From CAZSRL01 sp964609615 (GTDB lineage Bacteria; Bacillota_I; Bacilli_A; RF39; UBA660), in assembly GCA_964609615.1 (NCBI GenBank), contig CAZSRL010000016.1, forward strand, positions 1-17,582: 17,582 nucleotides of DNA, in the 5' to 3' direction. Shown in pieces: positions 7,378 through 14,587 of this stretch. Position 1 is the stretch's first letter. Every line of letters starts with the position of its first letter. Position numbers and translations under genes: made by a program. The notes below the pieces were generated by a model that did no database searches, had not been told where the DNA came from, and saw nothing but the letters and a program-made list of their open reading frames with translations.

Positions 7378-8350
7378 TAGTAAATTCCATATCTTGCATA
7401 TCTTTATAATATTCTTCTAATTTTTTTGAATAATTTATAAATTCTTCATATACTTTTGGCATCTTATCTCTAAGTGTTTCAATAGATTCTGGTGTTCTAA
7501 CACCCGCTACAACATCTTCTCCTTGAGCATTCATTAAATATTCACCATAAAATTTATTTTCTCCGGTAGATGGATTTCTTGTAAAAGCAACTCCTGTACC
7601 AGAATTAGGTCCACTATTTCCATATACCATTTGTTGTACATTAACAGCAGTTCCCCACTCAGAAGGAATATCATTCATTTTTCTATAAACTTTTGCTCTA
7701 TCATTTTGCCAACTTCTAAAAACCGCTTTTACAGATGCAATAAGTTGTTTTTTAATATCTTGAGGAAAACTTTCTCCCATTTCATCTCTATATAATTCTT
7801 TAAATCTTTTTACAAGTTCTTTTAAATCAAGTGCACTTAATTCTATATCTAACTTTATATTTCTTTCTTGTTTTATATCATCTATTATTTTTTCAAACTT
7901 AGTAGAATCAATACCCATTACTACATTTGAATACATCATAATAAATCTTCTGTATGAATCATATACAAAACGAGGGTTTTTTGTTTCTTTAGCATAACCA
8001 ATACATACTTCATCATTCATTCCTAAATTTAGTACAGTATCCATCATACCAGGCATACTAACTCTTGCTCCACTTCTAACACTTAAAAGTAAAGGATTTA
8101 TTGGATCTCCTAATGTTTTTTTAGTTATTTTTTCTAATTTTGAAACAGCATCATATATTTCATTTTGTATGTTTTCATTTATTTTTTCTTTATCATCATA
8201 ATATTTATTACAAGCTTCTGTTGTAATAGTAAATCCTTGGGGTACTGGTAAACCTAATTTAGTCATTTCTGCTAAATTAGCTCCTTTACCACCAAGTAGT
8301 TCTCTCATATCTTTATTTCCTTCAGAAAACATATAAATAAATTTTTCCAT
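7283..8350 (-). CDS. ppdK: PPDK N-terminal fragment (ATP-grasp half)
   Basis: This open frame holds residues 1-331 of PPDK, from MEKFIYMFSEGNKD through the nucleotide-binding domain. It then carries 24 out-of-frame residues (KKWKKNRNSI...) created by the deletion. The ribosome site AGAGGG precedes the ATG, so this half is likely still translated. It has no phosphohistidine and cannot do the full reaction. Confidence 0.75.
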   Translation of the reverse strand: MEKFIYMFSEGNKDMRELLGGKGANLAEMTKLGLPVPQGFTITTEACNKYYDDKEKINENIQNEIYDAVSKLEKITKKTLGDPINPLLLSVRSGARVSMPGMMDTVLNLGMNDEVCIGYAKETKNPRFVYDSYRRFIMMYSNVVMGIDSTKFEKIIDDIKQERNIKLDIELSALDLKELVKRFKELYRDEMGESFPQDIKKQLIASVKAVFRSWQNDRAKVYRKMNDIPSEWGTAVNVQQMVYGNSGPNSGTGVAFTRNPSTGENKFYGEYLMNAQGEDVVAGVRTPESIETLRDKMPKVYEEFINYSKKLEEYYKDMQDMEFTIEDGKLYKKWKKNRNSISKNSCFIGRRKNDF

Positions 8351-8387
8351 ATTTCCCTCTTCTTTCTTATTTCTCTATTCTTTCTTT

Positions 8388-8416
8388 ATTTTATCAAATA
8401 TTTTAATTAATATAAA
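8388..8416 (-). promoter_or_regulatory. Possible ppdK promoter
   Basis: On the minus strand TTTATA (8411-8416), 17 bases, then TGA-TAAAAT (8388-8396) with an extended -10 TG. It lies in the 74-base gap between the recombinase and ppdK. Confidence 0.35.
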
Positions 8417-8424
8417 GTATTTTT

Positions 8425-9312
8425 TCAGTTTCGCCTTTCTTCTTTACTTCTAGGATGTGATTTATAAAACACTTCTCTTAAATGCTCATTACTAACATGT
8501 GTATAAATACTAGTTGTACTTAAGTTTTTATGACCAAGTAAATCTTGCACTACTTTTAAGTCTGCTCCTTCATTTAATAAATGAGTAGCAAAACTATGTC
8601 TTAGGCTATGAGGGCTTATTTTTGTTTTTATACTTGTTTCTTTTATTAATTTATCAATTATATACCTAACACCTCTATCAGTTAGCACTTCACTTTTATT
8701 ATTTATAAATAAATAATCACTTGTTTTATCTTTTAATAGTTTTTTTCTTCCATCTTTTAAATAAATATCCATTATACTTGAAGCATATTCTCCATAATAT
8801 ACTATTCTTTCTTTTCTTCCTTTTCCAAAAACTTTTATTTCATCTTCTAAAATATCACTTAATTTAATATTAACAAGTTCACTTACTCTTACCCCAGTAG
8901 CGTATAATAACTCTAATATCAAACTATCTCTTTGTCCATATGGAGTTGTAGTATCAGGTATATTAAATAATTCTTCTATTTCGTTATAATATAAAAATTT
9001 AGGTAATTTTAAATCTTTTTTAGGATATTTTATATTGTATACTGGACTTGTTTTAATTAAGTTTTTTAGTTTTAAATAATTATAAAAACTTTTTATACAA
9101 CTAATTTTTCTACTTACACTATTATTAGAATATTTTTTATTATATAAATACATTAAATAGTCTTTTATATCATTATATTTTATATTTAAAATATCTAATT
9201 TATTAAAGTAATTTACATATTCTAATAAATCATTTTTATATGAAATAATAGTATTATCACTATAATTCTTTTCTTCTTTTAAATACTCTAAAAACATATC
9301 TACTTTATCCAT
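8425..9312 (-). CDS. XerC/XerD-like tyrosine recombinase
   Basis: The 295-residue length and layout match chromosomal XerC/XerD: an N-terminal SAM-like core-binding domain (~1-95) and a C-terminal catalytic domain. All catalytic residues are visible: Arg142 (ATGVRVSEL), Lys164 (GKGRKER), His235 and Arg238 (HSLRHSFATHLL), His261 (LGHKNLSTT) and Tyr270 (IYTHVSNEHLREVF). The family resolves chromosome dimers at dif sites; it could also be a co-opted phage or element integrase, but the ending YKSHPR and close fit to XerD favour housekeeping. The start is ATG 9312 with AGGAAG six bases upstream; an upstream in-frame ATG at 9342 lacks a ribosome site. Stop is TGA. It follows the proS terminator, with a TATAAT at 9331-9336 as a likely promoter. 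Confidence 0.85.
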   Translation of the reverse strand: MDKVDMFLEYLKEEKNYSDNTIISYKNDLLEYVNYFNKLDILNIKYNDIKDYLMYLYNKKYSNNSVSRKISCIKSFYNYLKLKNLIKTSPVYNIKYPKKDLKLPKFLYYNEIEELFNIPDTTTPYGQRDSLILELLYATGVRVSELVNIKLSDILEDEIKVFGKGRKERIVYYGEYASSIMDIYLKDGRKKLLKDKTSDYLFINNKSEVLTDRGVRYIIDKLIKETSIKTKISPHSLRHSFATHLLNEGADLKVVQDLLGHKNLSTTSIYTHVSNEHLREVFYKSHPRSKEERRN

Positions 9313-9330
9313 AATACACTTCCTATAATA

Positions 9331-9336
9331 ATTATA
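9331..9336 (-). promoter_or_regulatory. Possible -10 box of the recombinase gene
   Basis: On the minus strand TATAAT stands about 19 bases ahead of the ATG at 9312. No good -35 is seen; the expected region lies in the proS terminator. Confidence 0.35.
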
Positions 9337-9350
9337 ATACAAAAAAATAA

Positions 9351-9380
9351 AAAAGATATAAATATTATTTTATATCTTTT
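9351..9380 (-). terminator. proS terminator overlapping its stop codon
   Basis: AAAAGATATAAA and TTTATATCTTTT form a perfect 12-bp stem around a 6-base loop, followed on the minus strand by TTATTTTTTTG. The proS stop codon (9365-9367) is in the loop. Confidence 0.75.
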
Positions 9381-11041
9381 AAAAATTCATATATTTTTTC
9401 TTTTGTCATTTCAGTAAATTCATTTTCTTTTCTCTTTTTAACTTCATAAATACCTTCATTTATTTTTTTACCAATAGTAATTCTTATAGGAACACCTATT
9501 AAATCCATATCTTTAAACTTAACTCCCGCTCTTTCATCTCTATCATCTAGTACTGGATCAAATCCCATTTGTTTTAAATCATTATAAAGCTTTAAAGCGG
9601 AATCAAGTGATGTAGTATCATTTTTATCAATTAAAACTATACCTACTTTATAAGGTGCTACATTAAATGGCCAAATAATACCAAACTCATCATTATGTTG
9701 TTCAACTACACTAGCCATTATTCTACCAAGTCCTATTCCATAACAACCCATTACAACATAATTACTTTTATTATCTTTATCTAAATATGTTAAGTTATAA
9801 CTTTCACTATATTTAGTTCCTAGTTTAAATATATTAGCAACTTCAATACCTTTATCAAAGGATAATTTATTCTTACATATTGGACATAAATCTCCTTCTT
9901 TTACTATTCTTATATCAGATTTTAAATCATATTTAAAGTCTTTTATATTGGCATTTATATAATGATATCCTTCTTTATTACCTCCACAGCAAAAGTTCTT
10001 CATACTAAGAACTTCTTCATCAATTATTGTTTTAATATTTAAATTTATTGGTCCCGTATACCCTGGTATAACGTTTGCTTTTTTTATTAATTCATCATTT
10101 GCGAAGGATATTTCTTTATTAGGAAATAATTTTTTAACTTTTGTTTCATTAAGTTCTCTATCTCCTCTTATAAAAAATGCAACTAATTCTCCACCTATAT
10201 TCATAAGAAGTGCTTTTACACACTTTTTAATATCAATTTTTAAATAATTACTTACTTCTTCTAGTGTTTTACAATTTGGAGTTTCAATTAATTCTTTATC
10301 TAACTCTTCTTCATTACAGGTGTTTACCGCACATGAAGCAATATCTACATTAGATGAATATCCACAACTACAAGATATTATGTCATCCTCTCCAATATTT
10401 GTAATTGCTTGAAATTCTTCACTTAATTCTCCACCCATAGCCCCAGTATCAGAAGTAACAATTTTATAATTAATACCACATTTATCTAAAATATTTTTAT
10501 AAACTTTTTTCATATTTTGATAACTTTTATCACATGCATCATTATCAATATCAAAACTATAAGCATCTTTCATACAAAATTCTCTTACTCTAATAAGACC
10601 AAATCTAGGTCTCATTTCATCTCTAAACTTAGTTCCTATTTGATATAAATTAAATGGCATATCTTTATAACTATTTATTTTATATGATGCCGCTACTGTA
10701 AAAAGTTCTTCATGAGTTGGCCCTAAAGCATAAGGCTTATTATATCTATCATCTAATCTAAACATTTCTTTACCAAAGTTAGATAATCTTTTACTCTTAA
10801 CAAAATATTCTTCATTTATTAAAAGTGGCATTGATAATTCTTGAGCATTATTTTTATTCATTTCTTCTCTAATAATTTCTTTTATATTATCAAGAACCTT
10901 ATATCCAAGTGGAAGCATCATATAAATGCCACTTGATGTTTTTCTTATCATACCGCTTCTAACAAGTAAATTACCGCTTGTACTTTCTTCATCTTTTACA
11001 TTTTCTCTTAAAGTGTAAAAATAACTATTACTTAATTTCAT
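9365..11041 (-). CDS. proS: Prolyl-tRNA synthetase with INS editing domain
   Basis: The 558-residue product is bacterial-type ProRS, which charges tRNA(Pro) with proline using ATP. Class II motif 2 is FRDEMRPRFGLIRVREF (139-155) and motif 3 is GCYGIGLGRIMAS (432-444); the GPTHEE loop is at 107-112 and the anticodon-binding domain from ~463. The inserted YbaK-like INS domain (~245-365) keeps the family's key Lys (Lys276, CVKALL) and His (His360, GYHYINANI), so it should still clear Ala-tRNA(Pro). Cys224/226 and Cys386/389 resemble a zinc knuckle flanking INS. Its ATG shares one base with the TAA of the upstream pseudopilin gene (TAATG), so translation is probably coupled. I see no T-box leader. 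It ends in a strong terminator overlapping the stop codon. Confidence 0.95.
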   Translation of the reverse strand: MKLSNSYFYTLRENVKDEESTSGNLLVRSGMIRKTSSGIYMMLPLGYKVLDNIKEIIREEMNKNNAQELSMPLLINEEYFVKSKRLSNFGKEMFRLDDRYNKPYALGPTHEELFTVAASYKINSYKDMPFNLYQIGTKFRDEMRPRFGLIRVREFCMKDAYSFDIDNDACDKSYQNMKKVYKNILDKCGINYKIVTSDTGAMGGELSEEFQAITNIGEDDIISCSCGYSSNVDIASCAVNTCNEEELDKELIETPNCKTLEEVSNYLKIDIKKCVKALLMNIGGELVAFFIRGDRELNETKVKKLFPNKEISFANDELIKKANVIPGYTGPINLNIKTIIDEEVLSMKNFCCGGNKEGYHYINANIKDFKYDLKSDIRIVKEGDLCPICKNKLSFDKGIEVANIFKLGTKYSESYNLTYLDKDNKSNYVVMGCYGIGLGRIMASVVEQHNDEFGIIWPFNVAPYKVGIVLIDKNDTTSLDSALKLYNDLKQMGFDPVLDDRDERAGVKFKDMDLIGVPIRITIGKKINEGIYEVKKRKENEFTEMTKEKIYEFLKDIK

Positions 11042-11418
11042 TATTTATCCCCACATCCATTCCCAGTGTTATTAAATTTTGCTGTCACAATATTTTTATC
11101 AGCATTATACACTAATTTTATATTACAATTATTCATACTTTCATTACTAATCGGATTTAACATTTTTGTTTTATCAGAGTTATCTCCTCTTAAATAACCT
11201 TTTTCAATTAATTTTCCTACAGTTATATCAGTAAGCGAGTCCAAATTATCATTACCCCAATCAACCGCAGATGACTCAATACTCTTTATTTTAGCATTAT
11301 ATGTTTTTTCTTTAGACTTTGTTAAAACACTTGTAAAATTAGGTACTACAAAAAGACATAGTACTCCTAAAATCATAATAACTGTTAACAGTTCAATTAA
11401 AGTAAATCCTTTTTTCAT
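11041..11418 (-). CDS. ComGC-like type IV pseudopilin
   Basis: The 125-residue protein starts MKKGFTLIELLTVIMILGVL: a short basic leader, Gly at the prepilin peptidase site, Glu5 and a hydrophobic helix. It continues into a small globular part with two C-terminal cysteines (NNCNIK and GNGCGDK) that may close a disulfide loop. This is the usual plan of ComGC/GspG-like pseudopilins that build DNA-uptake or secretion pseudopili in the membrane. AGAGGAAG precedes the ATG. It is transcribed divergently from the PilB-like ATPase, its expected assembly motor, and overlaps proS by one base. No prepilin peptidase or PilC-like platform protein is in the window. Confidence 0.85.
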   Translation of the reverse strand: MKKGFTLIELLTVIMILGVLCLFVVPNFTSVLTKSKEKTYNAKIKSIESSAVDWGNDNLDSLTDITVGKLIEKGYLRGDNSDKTKMLNPISNESMNNCNIKLVYNADKNIVTAKFNNTGNGCGDK

Positions 11419-11444
11419 TATCTTCCTCTTATTTCTATATTTTT

Positions 11445-11473
11445 ATTATAATATAAAAGAGTTATTTTAACAA
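11445..11473 (-). promoter_or_regulatory. Promoter of the pseudopilin-proS unit
   Basis: On the minus strand TTGTTA (11468-11473), a 17-base spacer, then a perfect TATAAT (11445-11450), about 27 bases ahead of the ATG. Confidence 0.65.
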
Positions 11474-11480
11474 TAAATTC

Positions 11481-11509
11481 TTGTATCATTTATATTTTTA
11501 TTGTATAAT
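11481..11509 (+). promoter_or_regulatory. Promoter of the PilB/GspE-like ATPase
   Basis: TTGTAT (11481-11486), a 17-base spacer and a perfect TATAAT (11504-11509). It is back to back with the pseudopilin promoter, 8 bases apart. The predicted transcript starts near 11516, which rules out the in-frame ATG at 11510 as a translation start. Confidence 0.6.
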
Positions 11510-11540
11510 GATTTATAGAATAAGAAGGGTTAGTGTAATT

Positions 11541-12950
11541 ATGAAAGAAGAAAAGCAAACTGCCGAAATTAGCAACCAAACTGTTAATGAAATTCCAAAG
11601 CCAGCTACTGAAACTAAAAAAGCTCCAATTAACAGTTCACTAAAAACATTTGATTTTGAAAATATTCCTATTGTTGAAATAGCAAATGATATTATTATGG
11701 ACGCAGTTACTAAAAACGCATCTGATATACACTTTGACCCTACTAAAAACGATTTAAAAATAAGAATAAGAATTGATGGAATATTAATGGATTACGCTAT
11801 TGTTCCTCTTGAGTTTAAAAGAAATATTGTTTCTCGTATTAAAATGATTGCAGGTATGAATATTATGGAAACAAGATTACCACAAGATGGAGCAATTAAA
11901 ACGAAATTAAAAAATAAAATACTTGATTTACGTGTATCTAGTTTACCTACTAACGTTGGAGAAAAAGTAGTAATTCGTGTACTTGATTATTCAAAAAGTA
12001 CAGAAGGTTTAGAAAACTTAGGTTTTAGTGAAGAAGCACTTAAAAAAATTAAAAAAATGATTAAAGTACCAAATGGAATTATTTTAGTAACAGGTGCTAC
12101 TGGTAGTGGTAAAAGTACAACAGTATATTCTGTATTGCAAAAACTTAATACTGAAGAAGTAAATATTATAACAGTTGAAGATCCAATTGAAATGGATTTA
12201 CCTGGTATTAATCAAGTTCAAGTAAATTCAGAAATTGGTTTAACATTCGCTAGTGTTTTAAGAAGTATTTTAAGACAAGATCCAAACATTATAATGATTG
12301 GAGAAATTAGAGATGATGAAACTGCTCAAATAGCTGTTAGAGCTTCTATTACAGGTCACTTAGTATTATCTACTCTACATACAAACAATTCATTAAATAC
12401 AATTGAAAGATTAACAGATATGGATGTTCAAAGATATTTACTAGGTACTGCTCTTACAGGTATTGTTTCACAAAAACTAGCAAGAAGAGTTTGTGATAAT
12501 TGTAAAACAACAAGAAAAACAACAGAATATGAAAAAAATGTAATAAAAAAAGTATTAGATAAAGATGTTGATGAAATATGTGAGGCTAATCCAAAAGGTT
12601 GTGACAAATGTTCACATGGTTATTCTGGTAGACTTGCTGTTTTAGAAGTACTTTTAATAAATGAAGATATAAAAGATGCTATAATAAATGCCTCATCAAA
12701 AGATGAGTTAAGAAAATTAGTATATAAAAGTGATGTTAATACATTAATAGAAGATGGATTCTTAAAAATAATTCAAGGAGAAACAACATTTGAAGAAATT
12801 GCCAAAATTATTGATATAGAAAATGACCTATTAATTATGGAAGAAACTAATCAAATAAAGGAGCAAAACAAACAAGAAGAAAAACTTGAAGAAGTTAAAG
12901 AAGAAAAACATGAAGATACATCAAATACAATAGAAACATTAAATTTTTAA
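11541..12950 (+). CDS. PilB/GspE/ComGA-type pilus assembly ATPase
   Basis: A hexameric secretion ATPase that powers pilus or pseudopilus extension at the inner face of the membrane. From ATG 11541 (469 residues): N-terminal subdomain with ASDIHFDP (~60) and ETRLPQDGA (~110), Walker A GATGSGKSTT (185-194), Asp box EDPIEMDLPG (~213-222), Walker B IIMIGEIRDDETA (250-262), His box GHLVLSTLHTNN (272-283), and the zinc-binding cysteine pairs CDNC (318/321) and CDKC (354/357) typical of PilB/GspE. No MshEN N-domain is present, so it resembles ComGA/short GspE. A charged, Glu/Lys-rich tail (~435-469) is probably disordered. The ATG was chosen over 11481 and 11510 because those starts precede the predicted transcript start; AAGGG is 12 bases upstream, rather far. 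Expected partners are the pseudopilins in this window. Confidence 0.93.
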   Translation: MKEEKQTAEISNQTVNEIPKPATETKKAPINSSLKTFDFENIPIVEIANDIIMDAVTKNASDIHFDPTKNDLKIRIRIDGILMDYAIVPLEFKRNIVSRIKMIAGMNIMETRLPQDGAIKTKLKNKILDLRVSSLPTNVGEKVVIRVLDYSKSTEGLENLGFSEEALKKIKKMIKVPNGIILVTGATGSGKSTTVYSVLQKLNTEEVNIITVEDPIEMDLPGINQVQVNSEIGLTFASVLRSILRQDPNIIMIGEIRDDETAQIAVRASITGHLVLSTLHTNNSLNTIERLTDMDVQRYLLGTALTGIVSQKLARRVCDNCKTTRKTTEYEKNVIKKVLDKDVDEICEANPKGCDKCSHGYSGRLAVLEVLLINEDIKDAIINASSKDELRKLVYKSDVNTLIEDGFLKIIQGETTFEEIAKIIDIENDLLIMEETNQIKEQNKQEEKLEEVKEEKHEDTSNTIETLNF

Positions 12951-12964
12951 TTTTTAATGTTTTT

Positions 12965-12973
12965 TGATATAAT
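12965..12973 (+). promoter_or_regulatory. Extended -10 promoter of the membrane-protein gene
   Basis: TGATATAAT is a perfect extended -10 element 20 bases ahead of the ATG at 12994. The -35 region (TTTTAA) is weak. It lies just after the ATPase stop, so the gene may be transcribed both alone and by readthrough. Confidence 0.5.
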
Positions 12974-12993
12974 ATTTTTAGGGATGTGATGTT

Positions 12994-13947
12994 ATGAAAA
13001 TACTAGTATGGTTTTTTAAATTTTTTGCAGTTTTAACAACAATATGTTTAACTGGACTAATAATTTATACTTCTATATCTTATGGTGTAAGTAAAGCAAT
13101 AACTAAAGAAAAATTAAAAGATTATATGTTTAGTATAAGTTATACAGATAGTTCTATAAATAATTTAATAAATACATATGATATTAAAGATGAAATTGGT
13201 TATACAGATTATTTAACAGAATTAGTTGTTGATAAATTCTTTGCAGAATCTAATTTTAAAAAAGATATGGCTGAATATTTAAGTGATATTATTTATAATA
13301 ATACACAAAAAGCAGATAAAGAAAAAATAAGTACTATAGTAAATGATAATATTAATGAAATAGATAAAAATAATAAAATAAATAACGAAACTAAAACTCT
13401 AATGATTGATACAGTAGTAAACTATACTAATGATTTAATTGATAATACTATACATAAAAATGAAAAAACAACTAGATTATTAAAAATAATAAATCACTTA
13501 TCAAATGTTAATATAAGTAAATTGCTTCTTTATATGTTTGGATGTACTTTATTATTAATTGTATTTACAATATCATTAATTAGACCTATTAAATATATTG
13601 GTATTTCTAGTTTAATAGCTGGTGTTATATTAATGTTTACAAGAGTTATAGAAGGACCAATAGTAAATATATTTATTAAAGGAGAAACTACTCTTCTAGA
13701 TGCTTCAAAAACACTTGTAAATGAATTATTTAATCATTGGTTTACAGCAGGAACTATATTATTAGTATTAGGAATTATAATTATAATAATATATAAAGTA
13801 TTAATGATTATATTTGATGATAATACAAAGAAAAAAAGAAAAAATAAAAAAAGTAATAAAAAGAAAAAATTAAAAAATACTATAGATTTAGATAATACTA
13901 TAAAAGAAGTAAAAAAACAAAATAAAAAGCCTAAGAAAAAAATATAA
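12994..13947 (+). CDS. Unrecognised membrane protein with four helices and Lys-rich tail
   Basis: The 317-residue product has one hydrophobic segment at residues ~5-29, a polar Asn/Asp/Lys-rich region to ~170, and three more hydrophobic segments at ~176-196, ~200-217 and ~250-274. It ends in a very basic tail (~279-317, runs such as NKKSNKKKKLK). With the tail inside, the polar region between helices 1 and 2 would face outside. I do not recognise a family. AGGGATG lies 9 bases ahead of the ATG. It follows the pilus ATPase on the same strand with a 43-base gap. A role beside the secretion machinery is only a positional guess. Confidence 0.75.
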   Translation: MKILVWFFKFFAVLTTICLTGLIIYTSISYGVSKAITKEKLKDYMFSISYTDSSINNLINTYDIKDEIGYTDYLTELVVDKFFAESNFKKDMAEYLSDIIYNNTQKADKEKISTIVNDNINEIDKNNKINNETKTLMIDTVVNYTNDLIDNTIHKNEKTTRLLKIINHLSNVNISKLLLYMFGCTLLLIVFTISLIRPIKYIGISSLIAGVILMFTRVIEGPIVNIFIKGETTLLDASKTLVNELFNHWFTAGTILLVLGIIIIIIYKVLMIIFDDNTKKKRKNKKSNKKKKLKNTIDLDNTIKEVKKQNKKPKKKI

Positions 13948-13948
13948 T

Positions 13949-13982
13949 AAAAAAGTAAAGAAAAATAATTCTTTACTTTTTT
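13949..13982. terminator. Bidirectional terminator between the membrane-protein gene and the old rlmD end
   Basis: AAAAAAGTAAAGAA and TTCTTTACTTTTTT form a perfect 14-bp stem with a 6-base loop. It begins right after the membrane-protein stop codon and lies 23 bases beyond the inferred original rlmD stop (14006), so it suits two convergent transcripts. Confidence 0.8.
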
Positions 13983-14005
13983 ATTTTCTTCTTGTCTTGT
14001 ACAGT

Positions 14006-14041
14006 TTAACATAGTTTCATTACACATACACATTCTACATG
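14006..14041 (-). pseudogene. rlmD: Displaced original 3' end of rlmD
   Basis: On the minus strand this stretch reads HVECVCVMKLC and TAA: 11 codons plus stop, exactly the length of the present rlmD tail HVESVVLLTRE plus stop. HVExV near the C-terminus is a hallmark of the RlmD/RumA family. Codons are AT-rich like the rest of rlmD (GTA, GAA, GTA, CTA), unlike the current tail. It ends 23 bases before the terminator, where a native rlmD stop would be expected. Upstream of CCATGT the similarity stops. I infer it is the original gene end, separated by an insertion. Confidence 0.6.
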
Positions 14042-14587
14042 GCACGAGTTGAGAGAATGAATGTCATTTCTACATTTTCGCCACCCCTCGTCCAAAGGAA
14101 TATATCCACTGTGTTTTTTCGGTATTAGGAACATATCAATATCGTATTATGCTCATTTTATTAAGCAAAGGTTCCACCTGTATTGCTTTTATCCAGCGTA
14201 CCATTAATTTCAATCAATAAGCATTTAACAAGTTTCTTACAAATAGGACGATGCCATGTACCTTTTGGGATGATGATGAAATCTCCTTCTATTAAATGAG
14301 TTATGCCATCGTCAAACTCAATATCAAACTCGCCCTCAATACAGTAAAATAATTCATCAGAAGCTGAATGAATATGAAAATCCAATGTGCGATTTTCTGC
14401 TTGTAAAACATTCATCATATGATTATTGAAATTACCAACATTCAAATATGAAAATAATTTTTCTATTGAATTTACTTTCTCTTTCAAATTTATCTTATTT
14501 ATCACACAAATTCCTCCTTCGCAAAATATAAATAATCTTCACAAAAATGTATCACTCTCTCGTCAGCAACACGACACTCTCAACATG
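14042..14587 (-). mobile_element. 546-bp integrative-element remnant in the rlmD 3' end
   Basis: The segment is bounded by two copies of CCATGTwGA..GTGT (12 of 15 bases match; 14573-14588 side and 14027-14042 side) in the same orientation. It is visibly richer in G and C than both flanks. It contains one cupin gene and ~120 bases of unassigned sequence at 14042-14160, but no integrase, relaxase or replication gene. The 3' ends of rumA/rlmD genes are known insertion sites for integrative and conjugative elements in Firmicutes, which restore the gene end. This would be a deletion remnant of one. The minus-strand stretch 14042-14134 can be read through in frame into the old rlmD tail (42 codons from ATG at 14134), but I see no ribosome site and do not call it a gene. 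Confidence 0.55.
14161..14505 (-). CDS. Small cupin-domain protein
   Basis: The 114-residue product is a single cupin_2-type beta barrel. Motif 1 is FHIHSASDELFYCIEGEFDI with metal ligands His44, His46 and Glu51; motif 2 is GDFIIIPKGTWHRP with His85. All four metal ligands expected of a cupin are present, so it probably binds a divalent metal. The reaction is unknown; such proteins can be isomerases, dioxygenases or sensors. The start is GTG at 14505, with a strong AGGAGG 7 bases upstream. It is the only gene inside the putative element remnant, and its codons are less AT-biased than those of neighbours. No promoter or terminator of its own is clear; it may be transcribed by readthrough from rlmD. 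Confidence 0.85.
   Translation of the reverse strand: MINKINLKEKVNSIEKLFSYLNVGNFNNHMMNVLQAENRTLDFHIHSASDELFYCIEGEFDIEFDDGITHLIEGDFIIIPKGTWHRPICKKLVKCLLIEINGTLDKSNTGGTFA

Larger units (their letters stand above)
5728..8350 (-). pseudogene. ppdK: Pyruvate, phosphate dikinase, frameshifted by an apparent 11-base deletion
   Basis: PPDK interconverts pyruvate + ATP + Pi and PEP + AMP + PPi in the cytoplasm. The two frames together give a complete enzyme: N-terminal ATP-grasp (GGKGANLAEM at 21-30, SVRSGARVSMPGMMDT at 90-105, DMQDMEFTIEDGKLY ending at 331), swivelling His domain (RGGMTSHAAVVARGMG) and C-terminal PEP/pyruvate barrel (GVCGEQGADP near the end). At 7353-7370 the frame jumps from GKLY directly to TRNGKRTG; the family has GKLYMLQTRNGKRT. 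Restoring 11 bases (the codons for MLQ plus two) repairs the frame and gives 877 residues, matching the 874-residue Clostridium enzyme. The missing Gln corresponds to Gln335, which binds ATP together with Arg337. The gene has its own probable promoter and no clear terminator. A sequencing or assembly error is possible, but an 11-base gap is unusual for that. Confidence 0.8.

Noticed and set aside
8425..9312. The tyrosine recombinase as the integrase of the rlmD-site element
   Set aside because: It is over 4.5 kb away, outside the putative att sites, and looks like housekeeping XerC/D in length and motifs.
11419..11480. T-box or other riboswitch leader for the pseudopilin-proS unit
   Set aside because: The leader is only about 20-25 bases after the predicted transcript start, too short for a T-box, and no specifier stem or T-box motif is visible.
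13734..14045. 103-codon minus-strand frame starting MPCRMCMCNET
   Set aside because: It runs through the terminator and antisense to the Lys-rich tail of the membrane protein, giving poly-Phe/Leu. Its first codons are an out-of-frame reading of the old rlmD tail.
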